A stretch of 55,604 bases of DNA from JAKVCB01 sp963578605 (GCA_963578605.1 CAUZEA010000029.1:1-55604), one strand, 5' to 3'. Positions 1-9,059 are shown, counted from the first letter of the stretch. Made by a program: numbers and translations. The notes: a model not told the origin generated them from the letters alone.

Positions 1-453
1 ACTTGCGGCCCGTATTGCAGTCCGTTCGATGGTAACTCTGTCAATTCCAATGACGAGGGGATGATCCCAACGGAGGAGTTGATTTTGCCGGGTGGCGCTG
101 GATTTGATGACAGCCGCGTGATCGTTGAACCAGACCTCGCACGGATAATAGCACCTACAGGGTCGTCGAAGCCCGGCCAAACAAGCGCGGGGTCCTCGAG
201 CCGGAACGAGGTTTCGACCGCGCCCACCGACAGCCGCCCAATGAGAACGCGAATCGTCGCTGAGGTTCGCGCCAGATTCCCTTCAGCGGTTCCCCGAACT
301 ACAGCACCCCGCACCTACAGTTCTCATCGTCAGCCGGTTTACCGGCGTTATGCAGCCAGTCCTCAAAGATATCAGACGGGTGAAACCGCGTCGGCCCCTG
401 CGGGTCGAGTCCCTAAATTGATCGGGCCGATTGGTTACGACGTACCAGAATAA
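1..453 (+). CDS. C-terminal part of an unrecognised tad-operon protein (5' truncated by window)
   Basis: The reading frame is open from the first base of the window to a TAA at 451-453, so at least 150 residues of a longer protein are present; the ATG at 61 is probably internal. The visible part is Pro/Ser/Thr/Arg-rich and low in complexity, with no membrane segment, and ends in L-I-G-P-I-G-Y-D-V-P-E. It lies 112 bases upstream of the CpaE gene on the same strand. In Tad loci this slot is often filled by the secretin (CpaC/RcpA) or a small secreted protein. The fragment could be the disordered tail of either; I cannot assign it. Confidence 0.55.
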   Translation, partial: TCGPYCSPFDGNSVNSNDEGMIPTEELILPGGAGFDDSRVIVEPDLARIIAPTGSSKPGQTSAGSSSRNEVSTAPTDSRPMRTRIVAEVRARFPSAVPRTTAPRTYSSHRQPVYRRYAASPQRYQTGETASAPAGRVPKLIGPIGYDVPE

Positions 454-565
454 CCCAGGTGTTCTTGGCGCGGATGGTTCTGGATCGTACCGACGGGTGA
501 CAAAAACGGTGCTGGTTGCCGACAACTTATCTTCCTGTTCCTCGATCAAATTGGGGACCATAACT

Positions 566-1789
566 ATGAGCAATGTACTCCGGTTAGTATTGGTTGATCC
601 AAACAAGGTCACGCGAGATGCGGTGAAGTCGACGGTTATGGATCTGTCGACCGTTTGGTTGGAAGCGGAGTGTTCTCGCTATGAGTTCTTTGTCGACGTG
701 ATTAAGCAAACAGCTCCGGACGTAGGGGTTATCTGCCTGGATGAGAACCCGGAACGGGGCCTGGCCATCATCTCGGAACTCGGGGAGGTTGCCCCCAACG
801 TTTCTATTCTGGTGGCAAGCAGTTCGACGGATGGGAACTTGATTTTGCAAGCGATGCGGGCAGGAGCAAAGGAGTTTCTCACTCAGCCGATCAAACCAGA
901 AGACTTTACCGCTGCCCTGCAAAGAATATCGCGGCAGCGGTCGGGCGACGCTGCTTTGGCAGTTCGTGGGTGCACGACCATTGCCATAACGGGTGCAACT
1001 GGTGGTGTAGGTAGTACCAGTATTGCGGTCAATGTTGGGTGTGCACTCGCAGCCAACACGAGGAACTCGGTCGTATTAGTGGACCTCGACCTCGCCTTGG
1101 GTGATGCCGACGTGCTGCTCGATACCATTCCCGAATACACCCTGACCGACGTGGCGCAGAATATTTCGCGTCTGGACTTGACCCTCTTGAAGCAATTTTT
1201 CACCAAGCATTCGTCGGGAATTTACTTCTTGCCCCGCCCGGTCAATCTTGACGATGGTCAGCATGTCAAGCCAGACGACGTGCAACGCGTCACTGGCTTG
1301 TTGAAGTCGTCGTTTACACATTTAATTTTCGATACTTCCAAGAGCTTTTCGGCCGTCGACAGGGTGGCGATCCAGTCCGCCGATGAAGTATTGATGGTCA
1401 CTCAGCTCGACTTGCCCTGCCTCCGCAACGTCGTGCGTTTGATGGGGTCGTTTAAGGAAGCCCGGCAGCTGGCCGACCCTATGAAAATCGTGGTCAATCG
1501 GGTGGGGCAGAATTCGGGACAGATTAGCCTCAAAAAGGCCCAAGACACGCTGGGTCAAGAAGTTTACTGGCAGATTCCCAATGACGATCGGGTGATGACC
1601 GAAGTACGTAACCAGGGTGTTCCTCTCATCGAACACGCACCTCGGGCGGCAATCACGCAGTCGATCAACCAACTGGCTATTGCTTCCGGGGAGGACGACA
1701 GTCTGATTTTGGACGACACGCGCAAGAGTCGCAGCTGGCTGAGCCTGTGGCCTGTCGGCAACTTGGGTGCGAAGGGTGCGAAGGTCTAA
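566..1789 (+). CDS. cpaE: CpaE-like pilus assembly ATPase (pseudo-receiver plus MinD-type domain)
   Basis: 407 residues. Residues 1-125 form a receiver-like fold (V-L-V-D-P-N at the start, I-C-L-D-E at the acidic pocket, Q-P-I-K at the lysine position). Residues 130-390 form a MinD/ParA-type NTPase with V-V-L-V-D-L-D-L-A-L-G-D-A-D. The phosphate loop reads T-G-A-T-G-G-V-G-S-T, without the lysines of the canonical deviant Walker A motif. CpaE proteins place or control the Tad/Flp pilus machine at the inner face of the membrane. I chose ATG 566 because a GGGGA lies 8 bases upstream and the protein then begins at the receiver fold; in-frame upstream codons starting with TTG at 431 would overlap the preceding gene. 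The order with CpaF, TadB and TadC supports the call. Confidence 0.85.
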   Translation: MSNVLRLVLVDPNKVTRDAVKSTVMDLSTVWLEAECSRYEFFVDVIKQTAPDVGVICLDENPERGLAIISELGEVAPNVSILVASSSTDGNLILQAMRAGAKEFLTQPIKPEDFTAALQRISRQRSGDAALAVRGCTTIAITGATGGVGSTSIAVNVGCALAANTRNSVVLVDLDLALGDADVLLDTIPEYTLTDVAQNISRLDLTLLKQFFTKHSSGIYFLPRPVNLDDGQHVKPDDVQRVTGLLKSSFTHLIFDTSKSFSAVDRVAIQSADEVLMVTQLDLPCLRNVVRLMGSFKEARQLADPMKIVVNRVGQNSGQISLKKAQDTLGQEVYWQIPNDDRVMTEVRNQGVPLIEHAPRAAITQSINQLAIASGEDDSLILDDTRKSRSWLSLWPVGNLGAKGAKV

Positions 1790-2135
1790 TCGGAGCCCGC
1801 AGCGAGGTAGCGAGCGGGGTTCCTCGTCCAGGAATCGCGACCGTGTGACCATCACAGAGTGTCCCGACTGTCGGAGCAGCTCACAGGGGCGGTGTTGAGA
1901 GGATCGACGTTGAGCAACACGCTTGACCGCTACAACCGCGCCATTCCGGCCATGGCGAACCGCCTGTTCTCAAGTGCCACTGACGATCTCTTCTCTGCCT
2001 GCAGGCTGCCGGTGAGCTATGTTTTGGTGCAGGAATGTGTCAAAGCTCAGCCACGAATCGGTTCTCCGCGCGCCAACGTGGGACGGAACCAGGTGACGGT
2101 TGCCCCAATACCGATTCTTGAAGGTCGTACCTCCA
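1790..2135. other. Intergenic stretch between cpaE and cpaF
   Basis: 346 bases without a gene I can support. A GTG-started frame of about 110 codons (1859-2197) overlaps the start of cpaF, has no recognisable domain and is probably not coding. A GC-rich CCCGC...GCGGG pair lies at about 1796-1818 just after the cpaE stop and could form a weak hairpin. The unusual length of this gap inside an otherwise compact operon suggests a promoter for cpaF, but no clear -35/-10 pair stands out. Confidence 0.4.
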
Positions 2136-3461
2136 ATGACCAATCTCACGGGTGTCACAACGTCATTGCCTCACCAGGACAAAGAGGTCGAGTTTGAGAA
2201 CATCAAACATCGCATCCACGGCAAGCTGGTCGACAAGCTCGATTTGACTCGCGTCGGTGAACTGGAAGGTGACGTGTTGCGCCACGAGATTCGCCTCGTT
2301 GTTCAGCACTTGTGTGATACTGAGGATACTTTCCTCAATCGGCAGGAACGCGACCAGCTCATCGAAGAGGTGCTTGACGAGACGTTTGGCCTGGGACCAT
2401 TGGAATTGCTGCTGAAGGACCCGACGATCAGTGAAATCATGGTCAATGGTTCCAAGAACGTGTATGTGGAGCAGAGTGGCAAGTTAGTTAAATCGCAATG
2501 CACATTTCGCGACGACAAGCATTTGCTGCAAATTATTGACCGTATTGTATCGAAGGTTGGACGGCGTGTGGACGAGGTTTGCCCAATGGTGGATGCCCGA
2601 CTTCCAGATGGTTCTCGGGTGAATGCGATTATCCCGCCCCTTGCGCTGGATGGCCCGAGCATTACGATACGTCGATTCGGGTCAGTCCCACTCAAGTTGG
2701 AGGACCTTTTGCGTTATAAGAGCGTGACACCGGAGATGGTCATGCTGCTGGAAGGTGCGACCAAAGCGAAATTGAATATTTTGATTTCGGGTGGAACGGG
2801 ATCTGGCAAGACGACGCTGCTCAATACGCTTTCAAGCTTCATTTCGAACGAAGACCGGATTGTTACGATCGAGGACGCGGCGGAACTTCAGCTCCAGCAG
2901 AACCACGTTGTAAGGCTGGAAACGCGACCTCCCAATATCGAAGGCAAGGGTCAGATAACCGCTACCGACCTGGTGAAGAACGCTCTTCGCATGCGTCCCG
3001 ACCGCATCATCATTGGTGAGTGCCGTGGGGCCGAAACGCTCGATATGTTGCAGGCAATGAATACAGGTCACGAAGGCTCGTTGACCACCTGTCATGCTAA
3101 TACACCACGCGATGCCATTGCCCGCCTCGAGACGATGGTTATGATGGCCGGGTTCGAATTGCCGGTCAAAGCAATGCGTGCACAGATTTCCAGTGCCATC
3201 GATCTCATCGTGCAGACAAACCGTCTCCAGGGTGGGCTCCGCAAGGTAACCCACATCAGCGAAATCGTAGGCATGGAGCAAGACACCATCGTGATGCAAG
3301 ACATTTTTCGTTATGACAAGAAAGGTGTGAACAAGAACGGTCGAGCCGTTGGTGATTTTATTTCCACTGGAATTCGCCCATCGTTCATGGGTCGCCTTGA
3401 GTCGGCTGGCCTGCGGCTACCCGCGACTGTGTTCCGTGAATGTATCATGCTGCAAGACTAG
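2136..3461 (+). CDS. cpaF: CpaF/TadA secretion ATPase
   Basis: 441 residues; hexameric ATPase that powers Tad/Flp pilus assembly at the cytoplasmic face. The N-terminal part (1-180) contains the family segment L-G-P-L-E-L-L-L-K-D-P-T-I-S-E-I-M-V-N-G. The Walker A motif is S-G-G-T-G-S-G-K-T-T, followed by an Asp box (I-E-D-A-A-E-L-Q-L), a Walker B region (R-P-D-R-I-I-I-G-E-C-R-G) and a His box (T-G-H-E-G-S-L-T-T-C-H-A-N). Length matches the family. ATG 2136 is preferred; a TTG twelve codons upstream adds nothing conserved. Followed after 74 bases by TadB. Confidence 0.93.
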   Translation: MTNLTGVTTSLPHQDKEVEFENIKHRIHGKLVDKLDLTRVGELEGDVLRHEIRLVVQHLCDTEDTFLNRQERDQLIEEVLDETFGLGPLELLLKDPTISEIMVNGSKNVYVEQSGKLVKSQCTFRDDKHLLQIIDRIVSKVGRRVDEVCPMVDARLPDGSRVNAIIPPLALDGPSITIRRFGSVPLKLEDLLRYKSVTPEMVMLLEGATKAKLNILISGGTGSGKTTLLNTLSSFISNEDRIVTIEDAAELQLQQNHVVRLETRPPNIEGKGQITATDLVKNALRMRPDRIIIGECRGAETLDMLQAMNTGHEGSLTTCHANTPRDAIARLETMVMMAGFELPVKAMRAQISSAIDLIVQTNRLQGGLRKVTHISEIVGMEQDTIVMQDIFRYDKKGVNKNGRAVGDFISTGIRPSFMGRLESAGLRLPATVFRECIMLQD

Positions 3462-3535
3462 TGTTCGACAGACGGGAATTGTGAACAGCAGGCCGCTGTC
3501 GGTCACGAACCTGCAACTTGCCCCTTGGAAAGTCC

Positions 3536-4495
3536 ATGAGCGTCACTCTGGTTGTTGCGATTGCCACTGGGTTTGGTGTTGCCGCGCTGGTTGCCTTGCT
3601 GGCAATCACGTTCCAGCGGGGCGGTACCGAGGTCGAAGCCCGCCTTACAGCCCTCACCAGTACGGGAAAATCGCATAATAAACCGACCACGACCTCGTCG
3701 ATCACCCGAGACAGTGAAAATATCTCAAGCCCAATCGACAGGTATGTTTCTCAATACCTGAACCTCCGCTTACTGTTTGAACAGGCCGGTGTGACTTTGT
3801 CGGTCCCAAACTTCCTGGCGACCGTCGTCATCCTCGGGGCGATCGGGTTTTCGTTACCGATGTTGGCCGGTCTTAGCGTAGGTCTGGCACCGGTTCTGGC
3901 GGGCATGCTGGCCCTCTTGCCAGTCTGCTGGCTGCTTATGCGACGCAAACGCCGGCTCAACAAATTTGCCTCCCAGCTTCCCCAGTCTTTGGAACTGATC
4001 GCTCGGGCCCTTCGTGCCGGGCATAGTTTGGCTTCCGGATTCAATCTGGTTGCCCAAGAAATGTCCAAACCAATCGGGGTAGAATTTGCCCGCATCTACG
4101 AAGAGCAAAATTTGGGTAAACCACTCGACGAAGCGCTAGAGGCAATGACCCACCGAGTGCCCAATCTCGACTTGAGGTTTTTTGCCACCGCAGTGGCCCT
4201 CCAGCGGCAGACCGGGGGTGACTTGGCGGAGATCCTCGACAAAATCGGTCACCTGGTTCGCGAACGATTCCAGATCTGGGGCCAGATTCAAGCCCTGACC
4301 GGGGAAGGGCGACTTTCGGGTATCGTGTTGCTTGCCTTGCCGCCAGCTTTGTTCGTTGCCGTTTATCACCTTAATCCAGCGTACGTGAACTTGCTGTTTA
4401 CCGACGAAATGGGGAGGAAAATGCTCGTCGGCGGTATTGTCCTGCAGGTCTTGGGGGCACTGGTCATTCGCAAAATCGTCAACATCCGAGTCTAG
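3536..4495 (+). CDS. tadB: TadB-like inner membrane platform protein (type II secretion F domain)
   Basis: 319 residues. An N-terminal membrane segment (about 4-25) is followed by two more near 85-130, then the T2SF domain with L-E-L-I-A-R-A-L-R-A-G-H-S-L and G-D-L-A-E-I-L-D-K-I-G-H-L-V-R-E-R, and C-terminal membrane segments (about 260-315). Together with TadC it forms the membrane platform on which CpaF acts. The start ATG 3536 has a weak GGAAAG upstream; a TTG six codons earlier is less likely. The next gene (TadC) begins 21 bases after the stop, indicating cotranscription. Confidence 0.88.
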   Translation: MSVTLVVAIATGFGVAALVALLAITFQRGGTEVEARLTALTSTGKSHNKPTTTSSITRDSENISSPIDRYVSQYLNLRLLFEQAGVTLSVPNFLATVVILGAIGFSLPMLAGLSVGLAPVLAGMLALLPVCWLLMRRKRRLNKFASQLPQSLELIARALRAGHSLASGFNLVAQEMSKPIGVEFARIYEEQNLGKPLDEALEAMTHRVPNLDLRFFATAVALQRQTGGDLAEILDKIGHLVRERFQIWGQIQALTGEGRLSGIVLLALPPALFVAVYHLNPAYVNLLFTDEMGRKMLVGGIVLQVLGALVIRKIVNIRV

Positions 4496-4516
4496 GGCCA
4501 ACTGCCCAATAGCGTC

Positions 4517-5500
4517 ATGGTCCTGTTCCTCACAGTCATTACTGTTTCTTTCCTCACCAAGGTAGCCATCTTCGGGTGTGTTGCCGTCGCAGCATGGTTG
4601 CTGCTTGATTTGCTGGCGGTGGGTGATTCACACGCCGAAAAGCGGCTGGAAAAGTTCAACAACTCGCGAACCGGACGCGAGGATCGCTCGAAAGGGTGGC
4701 GGTTAAAAATGGGTGTCGCGACGATCCGGCTGCTCGAAAAGGCTCTTCCACACCTTTCAAAGCCTTTGCAATCAAAGAACGACCGGGAGACCAACAGGCT
4801 GCGGGACCGGCTCAATCAGGCCGGTTTTCGAAGTGAAGCCGCTCCTACTGTTTTTCTTGGCCTTAAGACACTCAGCCTCGTCACAGGTCTTTTCGTGGGT
4901 GGCGGTTTTACAATCTTCAGTAACGGGATGACACAGTCCTCAATCATGATTATGGTTGCCACCGGTGGAGTTAGTTTCTATTTGCCAACCATTGTCGTCT
5001 GGCTCCGCAAGAGGTCCCGCCAGAATGCCATCTTCTTTGGATTGCCCGATACCCTTGACCTGATGGTTGTTTGTGTCGAGGCCGGTCTCGGCCTGGATCA
5101 GGCAATGCGGAAGGTCGTTGAAGAAATGAAGAACTCCTACGTGGTCATTGCCGAGGAGTTTACCTTGTGCAATTTACAGTTGCAGATGGGACGGGCTCGT
5201 AACGAAGTCCTGCACGAACTGGGGACACGAACTGGCGTCGATGATCTTAAGGCACTTGCGGCAATCTTGATTCAGGCTGACAAGTTCGGTTCCAGTATCG
5301 CACAAGCACTGCGCGTTCAAAGTGATTCGATGCGGGTTCGCCGGCGACAAATGGCCGAAGAGAAGGCCGCGAAGACGGCAGTCAAGTTGATCTTTCCACT
5401 CGTCCTTTTCATCTTTCCGGCCATTTTCGTCGTGCTTGTTGGTCCCGCCGCAATCACCATGGTCAACGAGATGTTTCCAGCTATGAGCGGTGGGAAATAA
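4517..5500 (+). CDS. tadC: TadC-like inner membrane platform protein (type II secretion F domain)
   Basis: 327 residues, second T2SF-domain protein of the Tad machine. Membrane segments lie at about 10-30, 110-155 and 290-320. The diagnostic cytoplasmic part is L-D-L-M-V-V-C-V-E-A-G-L-G-L-D-Q-A followed by A-L-R-V-Q-S-D-S-M-R-V-R-R-R-Q-M-A-E-E-K-A, which is strongly conserved in TadC. It starts 21 bases after tadB. Beyond the stop there is a short CG-rich inverted repeat (CCCTC GGC GAGGG, 5565-5577) without a T tract. Confidence 0.9.
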   Translation: MVLFLTVITVSFLTKVAIFGCVAVAAWLLLDLLAVGDSHAEKRLEKFNNSRTGREDRSKGWRLKMGVATIRLLEKALPHLSKPLQSKNDRETNRLRDRLNQAGFRSEAAPTVFLGLKTLSLVTGLFVGGGFTIFSNGMTQSSIMIMVATGGVSFYLPTIVVWLRKRSRQNAIFFGLPDTLDLMVVCVEAGLGLDQAMRKVVEEMKNSYVVIAEEFTLCNLQLQMGRARNEVLHELGTRTGVDDLKALAAILIQADKFGSSIAQALRVQSDSMRVRRRQMAEEKAAKTAVKLIFPLVLFIFPAIFVVLVGPAAITMVNEMFPAMSGGK

Positions 5501-5769
5501 TCCGCGGTGAGAAATAGCGGTCACTTGCTTGGCGCGCGCCCACACGAACTCAACGGTGGAAGCCCCCTCGGCGAGGGACTCCTCACAGCTGCGGCGATGA
5601 GACAACAGTTTTAAACTGGGTGGTATGCGCAAACAGAAGTGGTTCTAACAAAAGTAGCGCAGGCCCTGGCGGCCAGAGGTCGATAGATCCGATGGCGAGA
5701 TGTTCCTGGGCGTTGGTTATCGGTTCCCCTGGCGGTCCCTCTCTTTCCCCTGAATGGAGTTGTCATCCG

Positions 5770-6312
5770 ATGAAACCAGCCATTTGCAAGCTTGTTGGCC
5801 TGATTGCGGTTGCTGGGTTGATTCCCACGGCCCAAGCTGCTGGTCTGCACCCGTTGGAAGAGACTTGCGCCGGATATCGCAGGAACGTGTTGTGGCCGTG
5901 GCCCTACGTCTGCTCCGACCGGATGCATGTTCGAGCCCCGTTCAACGTGATGGTTCGAAACGGCTGGCGCCGCCAAAACTTGCTTGGGCACCATCACTTC
6001 TCGGAAGATACGGGTGAATTGACGCGGGCGGGGGAATTGAAGGTCTATTGGGTCATGAACCAGGCACCACCTGAGCACCGCCAGATCTTTGTTACCCGGT
6101 CGCACGACCGAAAGTTGACCGAGCAGCGCCTGGCCAAGGTGCGTTCCTACGCGACAGCCATTGCGTCTGATGATATGCCGCCGTTGGTGAGCGATACGCA
6201 TTTGATTTCAGAGGGTCGGCCAGCCGCGACGGTTGATTCAATCAACACTGCTTTTAGGGATAGCATGCCAATCCCGACACTACCTGCAGCCAGTTTGGGA
6301 GGCGGACAGTAA
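5770..6312 (+). CDS. Secreted protein of unknown function in the tad locus
   Basis: 180 residues from ATG 5770, beginning with a signal peptide (K near the N-terminus, hydrophobic L-V-G-L-I-A-V-A-G-L, cleavage after T-A-Q-A-A). The mature part is Trp/His-rich early on and then has I-F-V-T-R-S-H-D-R-K-L-T-E-Q-R-L-A-K-V-R-S-Y-A, which faintly resembles the helix of OmpA-type peptidoglycan-binding domains, but the full OmpA motif is absent. An in-frame TTG far upstream (5620) would bury the signal peptide and is rejected. Position between TadC and a TPR protein suggests a periplasmic role with the pilus; I do not recognise the family. Confidence 0.75.
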   Translation: MKPAICKLVGLIAVAGLIPTAQAAGLHPLEETCAGYRRNVLWPWPYVCSDRMHVRAPFNVMVRNGWRRQNLLGHHHFSEDTGELTRAGELKVYWVMNQAPPEHRQIFVTRSHDRKLTEQRLAKVRSYATAIASDDMPPLVSDTHLISEGRPAATVDSINTAFRDSMPIPTLPAASLGGGQ

Positions 6313-6388
6313 CGGGGAATTCTGGCGTCATTTCCGGTTCGTTGCTGATGGCTGGCACTTGTTAAGGATGGCGAAGGAGGGACACCCG

Positions 6389-7474
6389 ATGCGTACCATT
6401 TCACGAATCTTTGTCCGAGGGACGATTGTGGTTTTGGCGGTCAATCTGGGACTTTGTGTGCACGCTCAAGTTTCGAACCTCAATGTGGGAGTTGGAGCGG
6501 ACTTAGGTCGTGAGACACCAGTGACAACGTGGCAAAACGAGCAGCAGAAACCGTCGTTACCAGATCGCGCGCGAGCGTTGCTGGCCAAGAACCCGGTTAC
6601 CTGGGGCTGGTCGAAGTGGCGTGACCGACAGCAGAAAGCCGATGCCGAAAAACAGGCGGCGACCAGGTACCATGATCGTATTGCGTTGGCAAACCCGACT
6701 GGACCTTCTTCCGTTGAATTGCTCGTGGCGGCTGCCGAAGTGAGTGAAAAAATTGGGCAAATTGAACAGGCTCGTCATCAGTATCAAGACGCGTTGGCCA
6801 TGAGCCCCAACCATGCGGGTGCGTTACTAGCCGCGGCACACATGGAAGATCGCCAAGGTAATTTGCGTATCGCCGAACAGCTTTACCGACGATTGGTCGA
6901 TGTGAACCCCAAGGCCCCAACCGCTTTCAACGACCTCGGGCTTTGTCTTGCCCGCCAAGGCCGCCTTGACGAGTCGGCCGAAGCCATTCACCTCGCGGTC
7001 GCCTTGCAACCAGGAAAACAACGCTATCGCAATAATCTGGCGACTGTGTTTGTCGAAATGTATCGTGACCAGGAAGCGTTGCAACAGTTGACGGCGGTGC
7101 ACGGTCCTGCGATTGCCCATGTCAACCTCGGACACCTGCTCGCTCGGCGTGGCCGCACCCAAGACGCGACTGCTTACTTTGCGACTGTCAGACGCGCGGA
7201 CCCCGGGCTTACACAGGCCCAATTCCCCGTGGCCACCCTGGCCGCTGTACAGCCTGGTAACGCGCCTGCGCCAACGGTTCCTCCTGGGTCTACCGTTGGG
7301 TACGGTGACAACCTGGTTGGTCCTCAGGCCACGCCCGCTGACGCGAGTGAACCCGTTGCACAATCAGTGTCGCCAACGAACTCCACAGCGTGGCAGCCAA
7401 AGCACGTTGCCGTTCTACGCTTGTTGCCGCCGGTTGACACCGGCCCACGCTATCGGAACCAGCAATATCGTTGA
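6389..7474 (+). CDS. Secreted TPR protein (TadD-like)
   Basis: 361 residues from ATG 6389, which has a perfect AAGGAGG 8 bases upstream; the frame is open further upstream but overlaps the previous gene. A signal peptide (about 1-26, ending V-H-A-Q) precedes a linker and then tetratricopeptide-like repeats at about 110-290, for example A-R-H-Q-Y-Q-D-A-L-A-M-S-P-N and A-E-Q-L-Y-R-R-L-V-D-V-N-P-K-A-P-T-A-F-N-D-L-G. The tail is Pro/Thr-rich. Tad loci usually carry a TPR protein (TadD) that helps to assemble the outer membrane part; this is the likely counterpart although no lipobox is seen. Confidence 0.78.
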   Translation: MRTISRIFVRGTIVVLAVNLGLCVHAQVSNLNVGVGADLGRETPVTTWQNEQQKPSLPDRARALLAKNPVTWGWSKWRDRQQKADAEKQAATRYHDRIALANPTGPSSVELLVAAAEVSEKIGQIEQARHQYQDALAMSPNHAGALLAAAHMEDRQGNLRIAEQLYRRLVDVNPKAPTAFNDLGLCLARQGRLDESAEAIHLAVALQPGKQRYRNNLATVFVEMYRDQEALQQLTAVHGPAIAHVNLGHLLARRGRTQDATAYFATVRRADPGLTQAQFPVATLAAVQPGNAPAPTVPPGSTVGYGDNLVGPQATPADASEPVAQSVSPTNSTAWQPKHVAVLRLLPPVDTGPRYRNQQYR

Positions 7475-7649
7475 GCGGGTGTTTCGTGCGAGGGGCGAAT
7501 CAACGGTCTTTTACCGGTTTCGGTCGCCGTGACTCCCCGAGGCGTTCCAGAGTCGTTGTCCCACCTTGGTAGACGTTTTCCCGGTGACGGCGTATTGTGG
7601 TAAAGGTCGTGAGAGATCGCTCGAACTGGTTTACCGACCGGAGTGTTAG

Positions 7650-7982
7650 ATGTTCAAATTCACGGAAACGGAGCCGAAATTCGCACCAGGTGCGTTGGTT
7701 GTGCACCGCCGCTACGGCTATCGCGGGCTGATCGTTAGCTTCAATCCACGGTGCATGGCTGATGAGCGGTGGTACTTGGCGAACCGAACCCAACCAAATC
7801 AAAACCAGGCCTGGTACCACGTCCTGGTTCATGACTCGGTTATGACGACCTATGCGGCCGAGTCGAACCTGCTACCCGATCCAAGCGACGAGGAGGTGAA
7901 CCACCCGCTCGTCGACAAGTTTTTTTTGCGTAGTCCAGACGGGCAATATCAGCGGAACGATCGTCCCTGGACTGGCTCGTGA
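7650..7982 (+). CDS. HspQ / YccV-like hemimethylated DNA-binding domain protein
   Basis: 110 residues, close to the usual 105 of HspQ. The family core is visible: F-A-P-G-A-L-V-V-H-R-R-Y-G-Y-R-G-L-I-V, then W-Y-H-V-L-V-H-D-S near residue 55-63 and A-A-E-S-N-L-L-P-D with the final H-P-L-V. In E. coli HspQ affects DnaA stability and Lon-mediated proteolysis and was described as binding hemimethylated oriC DNA. ATG 7650 has a CGGAG 7-11 bases upstream. It stands alone, convergent with rsmH, with 39 bases between the two stops. Confidence 0.85.
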   Translation: MFKFTETEPKFAPGALVVHRRYGYRGLIVSFNPRCMADERWYLANRTQPNQNQAWYHVLVHDSVMTTYAAESNLLPDPSDEEVNHPLVDKFFLRSPDGQYQRNDRPWTGS

Positions 7983-8021
7983 AAGCCACCATGAATTGCC
8001 GTCTGCCCCAACAGCGCAGCC

Positions 8022-8951
8022 TCAGCTGCCAGGCAGCAGGGGGTTGCTGGACTTCTCTGTTGGCCCCTGCGGAAGCCGCTCGGCGACGCGTAGTTTTGCA
8101 CTTCGTGCGCGTGGGTTCCGGGCAACTTCCTCGGCACTTGCCCGGATCGGTCGCCGCGTGAGCACTTCCAGCCGCGGATCGTTGCGGAACGCATGTTTGA
8201 CGGGGCGGTCTTCCAGCGAATGAAAACTGATGATTGCCAATCGGCCACCTGGCCGCAGGCAATCAGGAAAGTGACGCAGGGCCACATCGAGCCAGTCGAG
8301 TTCCTCGTTAACTGCAATACGCAATGCTTGAAATGTACGCGTCGCCGGATCAATGCGGTTGGCCTTGCCGCGTGGTACACACTTTGAAACCAGCTCGGCC
8401 AGTTCGCCTGCGGTTCGAATCGGTTGCGATTGTCGCCGTTGGACGATGGCACGGGCAATTCTGCGGCTCATTCGTTCTTCACCAAACTGGTAAATAAGGT
8501 CGGCCAGGTGCTCAGCGCTTAGACGATCGATGAGCTTCCAGGCAGGTTCGCCAGTGGAACGATCGAATCGCAGGTCGAGCGGTCCGTCACACCGAAAGCT
8601 GAACCCGCGATCGTGGTCCGCAAGTTGGTCACTCGAGAGGCCCAAGTCAAGGAGTATCCCATCCACGAGCCCAGTTTCATTTTCGGCCAGCAGACTCGGC
8701 AGGTTGGCATAGTTGGCGTGTTCTACCTGGATCGGCAGATCGACCAGTTCCACACGGGCCCGTTCCACAACAGCCTGGTCACGGTCAACGGCAACGATCA
8801 AACCACCACGACCGACGGCGTCGGCCAGTTTGCGGGCATGGCTTCCCCCCCCCAACGTGCCGTCGACATAGGTTTTGCCAGCCGACGGGCGAAGCCACTG
8901 CAGAACCTCCTCAAGCAACACCGGAACATGTTGGGAAGACGATTGAGCCAT
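8022..8951 (-). CDS. rsmH: 16S rRNA m4C1402 methyltransferase RsmH (MraW)
   Basis: 309 residues, full length. The SAM-binding region is Y-V-D-G-T-L-G-G-G-S-H-A (about 28-39) followed by A-V-D-R-D; further family blocks are L-L-D-L-G-L-S-S-D-Q-L, G-F-S-F-R-x-D-G-P-L-D-L-R-F and F-Q-A-L-R-I-A-V-N-E-E-L. The enzyme methylates N4 of C1402 in 16S rRNA in the cytoplasm. It usually opens the dcw (division and cell wall) cluster after mraZ; here neither mraZ nor ftsL/ftsI is adjacent, as seen in planctomycetes, which lack much of that cluster. Its leader carries two strong hairpins (see 9025-9090). Confidence 0.96.
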   Translation of the reverse strand: MAQSSSQHVPVLLEEVLQWLRPSAGKTYVDGTLGGGSHARKLADAVGRGGLIVAVDRDQAVVERARVELVDLPIQVEHANYANLPSLLAENETGLVDGILLDLGLSSDQLADHDRGFSFRCDGPLDLRFDRSTGEPAWKLIDRLSAEHLADLIYQFGEERMSRRIARAIVQRRQSQPIRTAGELAELVSKCVPRGKANRIDPATRTFQALRIAVNEELDWLDVALRHFPDCLRPGGRLAIISFHSLEDRPVKHAFRNDPRLEVLTRRPIRASAEEVARNPRARSAKLRVAERLPQGPTEKSSNPLLPGS

Positions 8952-9024
8952 AGCAAGGGATGTTTGTCGACGAATTGTGCGAGCCGCTTGTCTCTATCGT
9001 ACCACTCACGCCTGCCATCGATAG

Positions 9025-9059
9025 TTGCCACCGGCTATTCCTGCCAGCCGCTGTGGCAA
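9025..9059 (-). repeat. Strong hairpin in the rsmH leader (distal arm pair 1)
   Basis: Inverted repeat: TTGCCAC (9025-9031) pairs with GTGGCAA (9053-9059), and directly inside CGGCT (9032-9036) pairs with AGCCG (9046-9050). This gives a 12-pair stem interrupted only by a two-base bulge, with a nine-base loop. It lies 74-108 bases upstream of the rsmH start and would be in the leader RNA if transcription starts further upstream. No T tract follows on the minus strand, so a simple intrinsic terminator is unlikely. Confidence 0.5.

Noticed and set aside
1322..1855. Minus-strand frame of 177 codons opposite cpaE
   Set aside because: Shadow of the conserved CpaE gene, with no domain.
1859..2197. 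GTG-started frame of 112 codons between cpaE and cpaF
   Set aside because: Overlaps the start of cpaF, no ribosome site, no recognisable domain.
5565..5577. CCCTCGGCGAGGG hairpin after tadC as a terminator
   Set aside because: Only five stem pairs with a three-base loop and no T tract; the operon seems to continue.
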